The notes beneath the pieces were generated by a model that worked only from the letters and a program-made list of their open reading frames with translations, was not told the origin of the DNA and made no database searches. The translations under genes were made by a program, and so were the position numbers. From contig NZ_JAUFQJ010000014.1 in NCBI RefSeq assembly GCF_030409685.1, positions 248,001-312,000 on the forward strand: DNA of 64,000 nucleotides, given 5' to 3'. Shown here piece after piece: positions 33,466 through 42,460 of the stretch (position 1 is its first letter; every line of letters starts with the position of its first letter). Source of the stretch: Ferruginibacter paludis (GTDB lineage: Bacteria > Bacteroidota > Bacteroidia > Chitinophagales > Chitinophagaceae).

Positions 33466-35376
33466 CTATTCTCTATTGTACGACATTGAAAAATGTTTCT
33501 CTTTGATATATTGATCCTTAAATTTTTTGAAAATTTCATCTGGTTGTTTAACCCCATTTACAATCAACTCATTATTGCTTAATTTATAAGAGCTCAGTTC
33601 ATTTTTATCTGTAATAATATGCTCTTTGATAAGGCCCGCAATTATTTTTTCCTGCAACAACCTCGCCCGCTCTTCGTCCTTTTTTGCCGGGACTTCATCT
33701 TTTGCGGCCTGCTCCATGTCCCTCTTTGCCTGCGCCATATCTTTAGCGGCCTCTTCCATATCCAGTTTGGATTGCTTCAAATCTTCTTTCATTTCTTTTT
33801 CCGCCTTTTCCATTTCAATTTTTGCCTCGGCCATCTCAATATTCGATTGCGCAATATCCCGTTTTGATTGCTCGATATCGTTGTCAGCCTGCACTTTATC
33901 CAGTGCCATCTCCTTTGCGGCTTCGTCCATTTCTTTTTTGGATTGCTCTAATTCCTTTGCAGATTCAGCCATCTCTTTTTCAGATTGCACCATTTCCAGT
34001 TTTGCCTCTTCTATTTCCTTTTTGGATTGCTCTATTTCTTTCGCAGATTCGACCATTTCTTTTTGTGCTTGCTCCAGCTCAATTTTAGTGTCAGTCAATA
34101 TTTTACCGGTAACTTTTTTATAATTGTCCATTTTTTCCTCCGGTATTTTTTTGCCATCCACATACAGTTCTTTTACCTGGTTGTTTTCTGTTACCAGCGT
34201 GTATTTTTTCCCGTTTTGGGTTGAATTGATGGTACCATTGATCATTTGATCAGTTGCCGAAGGAACAGGAACCGTGTCTGTTTGAATAGTTATGCCAGTC
34301 GCACTATTATTACCGGGAGTTTGTGTTTGGGCGTTGTTAGATGTGAATGAAAAAATCAATACACTGGTTACAATAATACCCGTTGCTAAAAATTTCTTTT
34401 CCATGTTATTTAAGGTTTTGTTGTTGTTATAAATAATTCGTTTTATTCTGTTCATCAGGTGATTTTTTTCACCGTTGAAGGCTGTAGCCAATGTTGCAGC
34501 CTGCGGTAAATTAAAGGCTTCAAAAGATAATAAGGCATTGATGTATTGTTGTTTGCTTTTCGTTTGCTGCACAGCTATTTCATCACAGCAATTCTCTCTT
34601 TCCGATTTTATTAAAGATGAAACCCACAATACAGCAGGATTAAAAAAGAAGATGATTTCAGCCAGTTGCTGCAACAGGTTTACCAGGAAATCTTGCCGGC
34701 GGATATGTGCCAGTTCGTGCAATAACACGGCTTCTATTTCTTCCGGAGGCAACGATGCAAGCATACCTGCGGGGAATAAAATAACCGGTTTAAAATACCC
34801 AATCACCGCAGGCATTTTCACAATCGCTGATTGAAGAAGTTGTACTCTTTTGTTTATGTGCAGTTGCCTGCTTAGTTCAACAATTCTTTCATTCCACCAA
34901 TCGCCTGCATTGAACACCTGCCTGTCTTTTAATTTATACACCCTGTGCAGTCCGGCCAATAGCCGTATAAATTGTACTGCTATTATCAAAAGCCATACTA
35001 TTACTATTGCCCGGGCATTCGCATCAATAAAAGCAATCATCGCATCAACTAAGGATATTTTGTTTTCAGTCAATACCTTTTTCAAAGCGGGTGCTGTTAC
35101 TTGTGTTTGAACTGCTGGTGTAAATGGTGTGGTATCTATCAATTGTTTTGCCTTGATCAACTGCAGGCTAAATGTTGTGGCAACAGCCATTATAAATACA
35201 AGTAAAGCGCCCAATAATAAATTATACCGTACCTGCGGACTTGTGCTTCTGGTTGAAAAAATAATAATGGTTGCAATTATAGACAGCAGCATGCCTTGCC
35301 ATAAAGAATGAACCAGCATCGAGGCGAATGCCTGGATCATTTCTGCAACAACCGGCGTTGAAAAAAGAAATTCCAT
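33466..35376 (-). CDS. M56 (BlaR1-type) membrane metallopeptidase with long coiled coil
   Basis: A 636-residue protein. The N-terminal 320 residues are the M56 peptidase domain: membrane helices near 30-45, 52-72 and 120-140, the zinc motif LLHELAHIRRQDF (HELAH at 220-224) and the downstream ENCCDEIAV. A further helix near 330-345 (LATGIIVTSVLIFSF) leads to an exterior part with a short beta region (KYTLVTENNQVKELYVDGKK), then about 150 residues of nearly perfect heptad-type coiled coil built of repeats such as EQSKKEIEEAKLEMVQSEKE. The last 60 residues (ELSSYKLSNNELIVNGVKQP) resemble the tails of Bacteroidota BlaR1 homologues. In the classical system BlaR1 cleaves the BlaI repressor after sensing beta-lactams; no BlaI gene is adjacent here. 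Confidence 0.88.
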   Translation of the reverse strand: MEFLFSTPVVAEMIQAFASMLVHSLWQGMLLSIIATIIIFSTRSTSPQVRYNLLLGALLVFIMAVATTFSLQLIKAKQLIDTTPFTPAVQTQVTAPALKKVLTENKISLVDAMIAFIDANARAIVIVWLLIIAVQFIRLLAGLHRVYKLKDRQVFNAGDWWNERIVELSRQLHINKRVQLLQSAIVKMPAVIGYFKPVILFPAGMLASLPPEEIEAVLLHELAHIRRQDFLVNLLQQLAEIIFFFNPAVLWVSSLIKSERENCCDEIAVQQTKSKQQYINALLSFEAFNLPQAATLATAFNGEKNHLMNRIKRIIYNNNKTLNNMEKKFLATGIIVTSVLIFSFTSNNAQTQTPGNNSATGITIQTDTVPVPSATDQMINGTINSTQNGKKYTLVTENNQVKELYVDGKKIPEEKMDNYKKVTGKILTDTKIELEQAQKEMVESAKEIEQSKKEIEEAKLEMVQSEKEMAESAKELEQSKKEMDEAAKEMALDKVQADNDIEQSKRDIAQSNIEMAEAKIEMEKAEKEMKEDLKQSKLDMEEAAKDMAQAKRDMEQAAKDEVPAKKDEERARLLQEKIIAGLIKEHIITDKNELSSYKLSNNELIVNGVKQPDEIFKKFKDQYIKEKHFSMSYNRE

Positions 35377-35668
35377 ACAACAATTTGAAAGGTTAATTAT
35401 TCTCTGTCTTATTCCATTTGCATTTGATCTGCTATATCAGTGCTGGATTATTTTTGTTTACATGCACCCAACATTTGATCTGATTATCCGGTCTGATTTC
35501 TCTTTCACAAAACTAAGGTAGGAATTTTTTCGTACGAATACAACATCATGTATGCTTTATATTTTTTTTAACAGGGATGTAATTTATGCGGCTGTATTGT
35601 TACCGTCTGCATGCCAGGTTGCCGCGATTGCTGATATTTTCAATATCTTAGCCCGCTTATTACAATAC

Positions 35669-37873
35669 ATGAAACGACTAACGATACTGCTGCTACTCAA
35701 TTCTTTTTATTCTTTTGCCCAGGACAACGATATGTTTAAACCCGATTCGGTGCGCCGGAGCCTGGAAGCGGTGCAAATACAAACTACCCTTCATATAGAC
35801 GGACAATTGAAAGAGCCAGAGTGGCAACTGGCAAGACCTTCTGCTAACTTCATACAGGTAGAACCATTGCAAGGCACAGCACCTAACTTTCAAACACAGG
35901 TTAAGGTATTGTACAACAAACAGTTTTTATACTTCGGCGTTTTCTCGCAGGACTCGCTTGGTAAAAATGCCATACGTGCTACCGATTTTAAACGCGACTT
36001 CAATGTACTGCAGCATGATTTGGTCATGCTATCATTTGATGGATTTAATGACAAACGAAATTCCATGTCGCTTGCAACGAATGCTTATGGCGTACAGCGG
36101 GACTTGTTGTCGTTTGATGATATCTATTATGATCTTGACTGGGATGGACTTTGGAAGGTTCGAACAACCAGGACGGACTCTGGCTGGATAGCTGAGATTG
36201 CTATTCCATGGCAAACATTGCGTTACCCAAAAACTACCGATAGTGTGCAAAACTGGGGCTTTAATATTTACCGCAATCGCCGGCTTACGAATGAAGTAAC
36301 AGCTTTTTCACCCTATCCACGCTCGTTTACTTCAATGCGCATGGATTATGCAGGCATGTTAAGGAATTTACAACCGCCACCACCAAAAACCAATATCAGG
36401 GTACAACCCTATTTAATTACTTCGTACGATAAACAAAAAGTTGACGGCGTTAAAATAGCAAGCGATGCCAAACTAAAAGCCGGTGGCGAAATTAAGTGGG
36501 CCATCAATCCCAATGCTGTGTTGGACCTTACTGCCAATACTGATTTTGCGCAGGCCGATGCAGACAGGCAGGTAAACAACACCACGCTGTTTTCTGTTTT
36601 TTTCCCTGAACGCAGGCAATTCTTTTTAGAAAACGCCAGCCTGTTTGGCATCGGTGTAAGTCAGAGCCCGGATGAGTCGGGCGGTTTGATGCGGATACAA
36701 CCTTTTTTCAGCAGGCGTATCGGGCTGGATGATAACGGCAACCAGATACCGTTGGAGTATGGTGGCCGTTTTGTATACCGATCTTCCAAAAGAAATTACG
36801 GCGCCATGATGATGCGGCAAAAAGAATTGGAGGCATCGCCGGGCACCAACTTTTTTGTTGGCCGCTATTCAGAAAATTTTGGAAAACAAAACCGCATCGG
36901 CACTTTGGTTACGGTTAAAAATCAGCCGCAGGGTAACAATACAGTTGCTTCTGTTGATGGATTTTTTCGCCTGGCAGAATCACATTCCGTAAGCACGATG
37001 GTGTCAGCCAGTAACACAACCAACACCGGCAAACGCGGTATGTCTGCTTACGCACAATACTACTTTATCAGTAACAAATTAAAAATGTGGTGGACAGAAT
37101 CCATCGTTACAAAAGACTATGATCCGCAAATGGGTTTTGTATCCCGTACCAATGTAATCGGTACTACGCCCGGTGTTTTCTGGTGGTATCGTGGCAAACA
37201 CCTGCCCTTTAAAAAATGGTTGCGGGCGTATGAACCAAGTGTATTCCCTGAGTTTTATCACCAGGTGGGCACAGGCAAATTAGTGGAGCGTAGCTGGACG
37301 ATTTATCCTGTTTGGCTGAACCTGCAGAGCGGTGCTTATTTTGGTTACAGTGCCACGCCAACGTATCAGTTTCTCACAGAAAATTTTCAACCGCTGGGAG
37401 TAAAAATCTTAGCCGGACCATACAAATATACCCGTCAGAAAATTTACGCAAGCACTGATCCGGCACGCAAATTAAACCTGCAAACCATCTACTGGTGGGG
37501 CACTTATTTTAATGGCCGCCTGCGCAGTGGTGACTGGACATTGCAGTATGCACCATCACCTCATTTTTCCTTATCGGGCCGTTTTAACCGCAACAATTTT
37601 TTAAAGGTGGGGGAACTCAATACGTCTACAAAAATTGACCTCTATTCAATTGAAGGACGCTTCGCCGTTAATCCCCGTGTTCAGCTGATTGGCTTTTACC
37701 AGGTGAATGCTGAGAATGATTCCAAGAATTACAATATTCGTCTTTCATGGGAGTACCGCCCACTATCTTATATCTATGTAGTGCTTAACCACCGCGATTT
37801 CCAGGACCTGACCGCAAAGACACAAACACAGGACCAGGCTTTGCTAAAGGTTAGTTTTTTGAAGCAATTTTGA
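35669..37873 (+). CDS. DUF5916 outer-membrane protein with CBM9-like N-terminal domain
   Basis: About 734 residues from ATG 35669 with signal peptide RLTILLLLNSFYSFAQ; the frame-open codons back to 35552 precede it and are not used. The N-terminal CBM9-like sandwich (about 25-240) includes TTLHIDGQLKEPEWQLARPS, FGVFSQDSLGKNAIRAT, DLVMLSFDGFNDKRNSMSLA, WIAEIAIPWQTLRYPKT. The rest is DUF5916: NTDFAQADADRQVNNTTLFS, VFFPERRQFFLENASLFGIG, RIQPFFSRRIGLDDNG, with repeated amphipathic strands consistent with a beta barrel and a C-terminal LLKVSFLKQF. DUF5916 proteins are common in Bacteroidota; function is unknown. It contains the same N-terminal module type as the 14108-15229 gene. Confidence 0.88.
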   Translation: MKRLTILLLLNSFYSFAQDNDMFKPDSVRRSLEAVQIQTTLHIDGQLKEPEWQLARPSANFIQVEPLQGTAPNFQTQVKVLYNKQFLYFGVFSQDSLGKNAIRATDFKRDFNVLQHDLVMLSFDGFNDKRNSMSLATNAYGVQRDLLSFDDIYYDLDWDGLWKVRTTRTDSGWIAEIAIPWQTLRYPKTTDSVQNWGFNIYRNRRLTNEVTAFSPYPRSFTSMRMDYAGMLRNLQPPPPKTNIRVQPYLITSYDKQKVDGVKIASDAKLKAGGEIKWAINPNAVLDLTANTDFAQADADRQVNNTTLFSVFFPERRQFFLENASLFGIGVSQSPDESGGLMRIQPFFSRRIGLDDNGNQIPLEYGGRFVYRSSKRNYGAMMMRQKELEASPGTNFFVGRYSENFGKQNRIGTLVTVKNQPQGNNTVASVDGFFRLAESHSVSTMVSASNTTNTGKRGMSAYAQYYFISNKLKMWWTESIVTKDYDPQMGFVSRTNVIGTTPGVFWWYRGKHLPFKKWLRAYEPSVFPEFYHQVGTGKLVERSWTIYPVWLNLQSGAYFGYSATPTYQFLTENFQPLGVKILAGPYKYTRQKIYASTDPARKLNLQTIYWWGTYFNGRLRSGDWTLQYAPSPHFSLSGRFNRNNFLKVGELNTSTKIDLYSIEGRFAVNPRVQLIGFYQVNAENDSKNYNIRLSWEYRPLSYIYVVLNHRDFQDLTAKTQTQDQALLKVSFLKQF

Positions 37874-38302
37874 TACTGGCGAAAAACACGAGGACCTATT
37901 ACAGCGGTAATACTGTTTCAAATCATAAATGTTTATACTGATTTCGGTATCAGCAACTGGTTTGCCTTAACAGTCACTAGATTTCCTGAAGACTTCAAAC
38001 GCTTCCATTGCCATTTCTCATTGTATTCTATTGTTGTACCTGTAAATTTTAATGATGTCCGTCATCACGCCTTTTGACAACTATCATAGCATTCCATTTT
38101 CACGTGAAATAATTTTATTCAATTAAAACATGCTACTTCTCTGCTATTTAATGGTGCTGAAATGAATTGCTTCTACGGCTGTGAATTACCATATTACACC
38201 AGCCGGTGATTGCATAAAAGAAATTTTATAAAATCAATTCAACCTTCTCTTTCGAAAATCAAATGTGCTAATAGCCATATTACATTATTTAAAAAAGATA
38301 CA
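37874..38302. other. Intergenic region, nothing recognised
   Basis: About 430 bp between two plus-strand genes. The frame of the next gene is open back to 38210 but the added residues (HKRNFIKSIQPSLSKIK) precede a clear signal peptide and are unlikely to be translated. I find no terminator-like hairpin with a T-run, no TAnnTTTG element, and no repeat. Confidence 0.4.
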
Positions 38303-40312
38303 ATGAAAAAGATTTTATCCACTTTAACTTATCTCTTTGCTGGGATATTTTTTATGCAGGCACAAACCCTGTACGGTGTAACATTTAACGGAGGCGAAAA
38401 TGGCGGTGGCGAAATTAATAAGTTTGTTCCTGCTACTAATACTTTAATCCTTGCCAGCGTTGCATCCAATCCCCTCTACTCCAATTTCAACCATGCATAC
38501 AATGGAAAGTTATACGGTATGACTTCCAAAGGAGGAGCCAAAGGCTATGGAGTTATGTTTTCGTATGATCCTGCAACATCTATTTATATAAAACTGTGGG
38601 ATTTTGACAGTGTTAATGGGGCAAACCCAAGTGGTAGCCTGGTGCAAGCAACTGATGGAAAGTTATATGGAATGACAACTAATGGTGGCAGCAATTGTCG
38701 CGGCGTTATTTTTTCCTATACACCAGCTTCTTCTACATATACAAAGTTGGTGGATTTTAATGGTATTAATGGAGCTCACCCTTATGGCAGCCTGATTGAA
38801 GCAAGCGATGGCAAACTTTATGGCATGACGACCTATGGTGGTAACAGTGATTATGGTGAGTACGGTGTTATGTTTTCTTATTCTCCAACTTCTTCTACCT
38901 ACATAAAGCTTTTGGATTTTACCAGAAATACTGGCGGTAATGCTTATGGCAGCCTTATACAAGCAAGCAATGGGAAGTTATACGGAATGTCATATAGTGG
39001 AAGAGCCTGTTGCGGCGGTATTTTTTCTTTTGACCTTTCGACTTCATCGTTTACAAAGTTTTATGATTATTTTTACTATTTAGGCGGCAGTGCTTATGGC
39101 AGCCTGGTACAGACGCTTGACGGAAGGCTTTATGGCATGGCCAGCGGACGAATTTATAAGCAATCGGGTGCTGGTTCTATTTTTTCCCTTGACACTTCTG
39201 GACTCGATTATAAAACGCTCCATTCGTTTAATTACTACGATGGTTATCGTCCTGTAGGGAGTATGTTACAGGCATCGGATGGTAAGCTTTATGGCACCAC
39301 TCCCATCGGAGGAGCGCCATTTTACAAAGGAGTTATTTTTTCTATTGATCCCATTACGTCGGCATATAAAGTCCTGAATAATTTTAATGGACCTGACGGC
39401 AGCAATCCACAGGGCAACCTTATGCAGGCGAGTAATGGAAAACTTTATGGCATGACACACGAAGGTGGAACTAACGGTCTCGGCGTAATATTTTCATTCG
39501 ATCCTGTAACAGGAACCTATACAAAACTAAAAGACTACAACGGTGAAAACGGAGCCAATCCATATTACGGTTCTGCATTTATTGAAGTCAATGACTGCAC
39601 TGCCGATACCACCTATTACCGCGATGTGGACAACGATGGCCATGGCAATTTAAATGATTCGTTAAGAGCATGTACCAAACCCACAGGTTACGTAAAAAAC
39701 AGTACCGATTGCAATGACAATAACGCCACCATTCATGCCCCTGTTACTTATTACCGGGATGCGGATGGAGATGGTTTTGGAGATGCCAGCAATTCCATCA
39801 GTGTTTGTGAATGCATACCACCTGCCGGTTACGTAACCAACAATTATGATTGCGAAGATGTTGACAGGCCGGGCAAAGGGCGGGACGAAAGAGTGGTAAT
39901 GTGCCACAATGGAAAACCACAATGTGTAAAAGTAAAGGAGATCGATAAAAAACTACGGCAAGGATGGGCGTTAGGACCATGCAATAATGCCTGCGGCACA
40001 GATTATGAGAAATTATTGGCCAAAGAGCAATCCATTAAGAAGGGCTACAGCTTTATCAATTATCCAAATCCGTTTACTTCCACTTGTACTATACAATATC
40101 AGATTCACTTCGATAGTCAAGTCTCCATAAAAGTCTACGACGTATTGGGACGTCCTGTAGCTGTGCTGGTGAATGATTACAAAAAGGCAGGCGTGTACAC
40201 CATCAATTTTAATGCAGGTAATTTGAATAAGGGCTTGTTGTTACTGAAAATAATTGCCACGTCAAATGAACAACAGTTTGAACAAACCAATAAGCTGGTG
40301 CTGGTGAAATAA
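38303..40312 (+). CDS. T9SS cargo protein with GloVer tandem repeats
   Basis: About 669 residues from ATG 38303 (MKKILSTLTYLFAGIFFMQA). Residues about 20-420 hold eight tandem GloVer repeats (TIGR03803, choice-of-anchor), each with a variant of QASDGKLYGMTTYGG, GVMFSYDPAT, KLLDFT and GSLVQA, forming a probable beta propeller. Two calcium-binding MopE/thrombospondin-like units follow: YYRDVDNDGHGNLNDS with TDCNDNN, and YYRDADGDGFGDAS with YDCEDVD. The C terminus is a type A T9SS sorting domain (INYPNPFTSTCTIQYQI, SIKVYDVLGRPVAVL, GVYTINFNAGNLNKGLL). The protein is exported through the type IX system and attached to or released from the surface. It may be an adhesin or glycan-binding protein; the role is inference. 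Confidence 0.92.
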   Translation: MKKILSTLTYLFAGIFFMQAQTLYGVTFNGGENGGGEINKFVPATNTLILASVASNPLYSNFNHAYNGKLYGMTSKGGAKGYGVMFSYDPATSIYIKLWDFDSVNGANPSGSLVQATDGKLYGMTTNGGSNCRGVIFSYTPASSTYTKLVDFNGINGAHPYGSLIEASDGKLYGMTTYGGNSDYGEYGVMFSYSPTSSTYIKLLDFTRNTGGNAYGSLIQASNGKLYGMSYSGRACCGGIFSFDLSTSSFTKFYDYFYYLGGSAYGSLVQTLDGRLYGMASGRIYKQSGAGSIFSLDTSGLDYKTLHSFNYYDGYRPVGSMLQASDGKLYGTTPIGGAPFYKGVIFSIDPITSAYKVLNNFNGPDGSNPQGNLMQASNGKLYGMTHEGGTNGLGVIFSFDPVTGTYTKLKDYNGENGANPYYGSAFIEVNDCTADTTYYRDVDNDGHGNLNDSLRACTKPTGYVKNSTDCNDNNATIHAPVTYYRDADGDGFGDASNSISVCECIPPAGYVTNNYDCEDVDRPGKGRDERVVMCHNGKPQCVKVKEIDKKLRQGWALGPCNNACGTDYEKLLAKEQSIKKGYSFINYPNPFTSTCTIQYQIHFDSQVSIKVYDVLGRPVAVLVNDYKKAGVYTINFNAGNLNKGLLLLKIIATSNEQQFEQTNKLVLVK

Positions 40313-40328
40313 ATATTCATTTTCTGGC

Positions 40329-40365
40329 AAAGCCGCTATTTCAAAATTTGAAATGCGGCTTTTTT
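40329..40365 (+). terminator. Strong rho-independent terminator
   Basis: AAAGCCGC (40329-40336) and GCGGCTTT pair, extended by ATTTCA/TGAAAT inside, followed by TTTTTT to 40365. It lies 17 bp after the stop of the GloVer-repeat gene. Confidence 0.85.
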
Positions 40366-40579
40366 ATTTCGTTTATAAAAAACAACCCAATGTCGCATTG
40401 TTAAAAAAATCATTCTTTCAATTCTATCATATAAACGTAAAAATCAATTTTAATTAATGGATACATCTGGTACGTTCCCGAAAGCTTTTTGCGATAATAT
40501 TACCAGGCAAAAATCACTTGTTCGCCCAATCGCTTTGATCATTATATTTACAGGCCAATTGCCATAAAATATAATAACG

Positions 40580-41593
40580 ATGGAAGCCTTACAATTAATA
40601 TTCAACGAACTGATTTCATTTTTAGGAATTAACGCCTGGTTACAAATGTTTAAATCAGGAGATTACAGTTCACTATCTACCCTGGATGGATTTACATCGG
40701 CCATGGGCCCGCTGATACCTTTTTTACTGCTATTCGAAATTATAAGAGGATTAATTTTTAAAAGGTTTACAGGTGGTGTTTACAAGGTTAATTTTTTCAT
40801 CTTTATTTTCAATCGCTTTACCGGCAGGTTTATTTCCATCGCGGCAGTTGCCTTTTGTATTGGCTTATTTGAAAAATATGCCCCGTTCAAAACTACTTTT
40901 ACCTGGTATTGGTTAATATATGGCTACATCGTTTGGGAACTGGCGCATTTCGTTTACCATTATCTCGCCCATAAAGTAAGATTGTTCTGGTGTTTGCATT
41001 CTACCCACCACGTACCTGATGCCATGAATCTTTCAGTAACCTATGCCCATTTTTTTCTTGAAGGGCCTTATGCAGATGTCATCCGGACTTCTATCTGTAT
41101 CATTCTTGGCGTACATCCTGCCTTGCTTTTTTTTATTATGTTTATTGACGGCACCTGGGGCGCATTGATTCATGTAGGCGAAAATATTATTAAAGATGGC
41201 CGGCTCGGGGTTTTAAACCGCATTATATTAACGCCTTCACACCATCGTGTTCATCATGCGAGAAATCCGTTGTACATGGATACCAACTTTTGCAACCTGC
41301 TCAATATTTGGGATAGAGTATTTGGTACTTTACGACATGAAAGAGAAGATATGCCTCCCGAATACGGCATCACACGCCCAATGAATCCTCACAACTTTTG
41401 GGATGCTTATTTTGGTGAAATTATTTGTCTTGCAAAAGATGTTTACCATGCTCCTGGTATAAAAAATAAGCTGGCTTATATTTTTATGGCACCAGGCTGG
41501 AGCCATACCGGTAATCACAAAACGGCAAAAATTGTAAAGCAACAATACATACAAACAAAGCAACCACTTTCTGCTGCTACTATCAAAAATTAG
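40580..41593 (+). CDS. Fatty acid hydroxylase / sterol desaturase family membrane protein
   Basis: A 337-residue membrane protein of the fatty acid hydroxylase superfamily (PF04116). The di-iron histidine clusters are in order: WELAHFVYHYLAHKVRLFW (HxxxH type), CLHSTHHVPDAMNLS (HxxHH), and LTPSHHRVHHARN (HxxHH type). Helices surround them (FITA-type SAMGPLIPFLLLFEIIRG, FTWYWLIYGYIVWEL, VIRTSICIILGVHPALLFFI). Members hydroxylate or desaturate lipid chains or sterol-like compounds with O2 and an electron donor. The Bacteroidota clade is often linked to sphingolipid, fatty acid or alkylglycerol chemistry; the substrate is not determined. It is a single-gene unit with a TATATTTA element at 40543. 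Confidence 0.88.
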   Translation: MEALQLIFNELISFLGINAWLQMFKSGDYSSLSTLDGFTSAMGPLIPFLLLFEIIRGLIFKRFTGGVYKVNFFIFIFNRFTGRFISIAAVAFCIGLFEKYAPFKTTFTWYWLIYGYIVWELAHFVYHYLAHKVRLFWCLHSTHHVPDAMNLSVTYAHFFLEGPYADVIRTSICIILGVHPALLFFIMFIDGTWGALIHVGENIIKDGRLGVLNRIILTPSHHRVHHARNPLYMDTNFCNLLNIWDRVFGTLRHEREDMPPEYGITRPMNPHNFWDAYFGEIICLAKDVYHAPGIKNKLAYIFMAPGWSHTGNHKTAKIVKQQYIQTKQPLSAATIKN

Positions 41594-41767
41594 TGCAACG
41601 TATTTTAACATCTGTTGACCTTCAATAAACCGACGATACCATTCCGCCTGAAGCGGCAAAAATTTCGCGCCTCTGTAAAACCTGCCTTGAATCACAGCAC
41701 TGGGCATCATCGGTAGTAATGGCATTTAAATTCGTTACCTTCGCCGCCGTTAAAAATAACTGTTACT

Positions 41768-42352
41768 ATGAGTTTTGAAAAAGAGTTACAAAAAAGAAGT
41801 GGTGAACGCTGCGAATTATGCGGCTCGGCTGATGCAAATACGTCTTACGCTATCCCTTCAAGCCCCGGCAACAAGTTGGCGCATCATGTATGGATCTGCC
41901 CAACCTGTCTACAGCAAATGGAAAACATTGAAACAGCAGATGCCAATCACTGGCGTTGCCTTAATGAAAGCATATGGAGCGAAGAGCCTGCAGTAAAAGT
42001 AGTTTCATGGCGTATGTTGCACAAATTAAAACAACTGGACTGGGTGCCAGATTTACTGGACATTGCTTACCTGGAAGAAGAAACATTGGAATGGGCCAAA
42101 GCATCTGGCGATGATAAAGATCCTGATGATATTGTGAAGCATGTAGACTGCTATGGCGCTTTATTACACAATGGGGATAACGTTGTATTGATTAAAAGCC
42201 TGGATGTAAAAGGAGCAACTTTTAGTGCCAAAGTAGGTACTGTTGTGCGTAAAATTCATTTGGTGGAAGATAATCCCGAACAAATAGAAGGCAGGGTAAA
42301 CGATTCAATGATTGTGATATTGACCAAATATGTAAAAAAATCTGCGAACTAA
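41768..42352 (+). CDS. phnA: PhnA-domain zinc-ribbon protein
   Basis: A 194-residue protein. The N-terminal zinc ribbon has two CxxC pairs: ERCELCGSADANTSYAIP and HVWICPTCLQQM. The C-terminal PhnA domain has DCYGALLHNGDNVVLIKSLD, VKGATFSAKVGTVVRKIHL and IEGRVNDSMIVILTKYVKK. Despite the name, PhnA proteins of this type are not shown to cleave phosphonoacetate in general, and no phosphonate genes are nearby. A TACCTTCG element at 41736-41743 lies about 24 bp upstream. It is cytoplasmic and forms a single-gene unit. Confidence 0.9.
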   Translation: MSFEKELQKRSGERCELCGSADANTSYAIPSSPGNKLAHHVWICPTCLQQMENIETADANHWRCLNESIWSEEPAVKVVSWRMLHKLKQLDWVPDLLDIAYLEEETLEWAKASGDDKDPDDIVKHVDCYGALLHNGDNVVLIKSLDVKGATFSAKVGTVVRKIHLVEDNPEQIEGRVNDSMIVILTKYVKKSAN

Positions 42353-42460
42353 ATTGTACATCCATAAAATGCTTGTTACATAATTCCACCAGTATTAATG
42401 ACAAAATTTAAAACTAACTTTAACCTTTCAACCCTGAAACATTATATTTAAAATAAGCAT

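Noticed and set aside
33626-34123. Plus-strand open frames opposite the M56 coiled coil (Ser/Phe/Ile-rich)
   Set aside because: They are antisense to the repetitive Glu/Lys/Met coiled coil and merely mirror its codons.
38303-39560. Possible CRISPR-like or DNA-level repeat array in the GloVer gene
   Set aside because: The periodicity is explained by protein repeats in a single open frame; there are no identical repeats with unique spacers.
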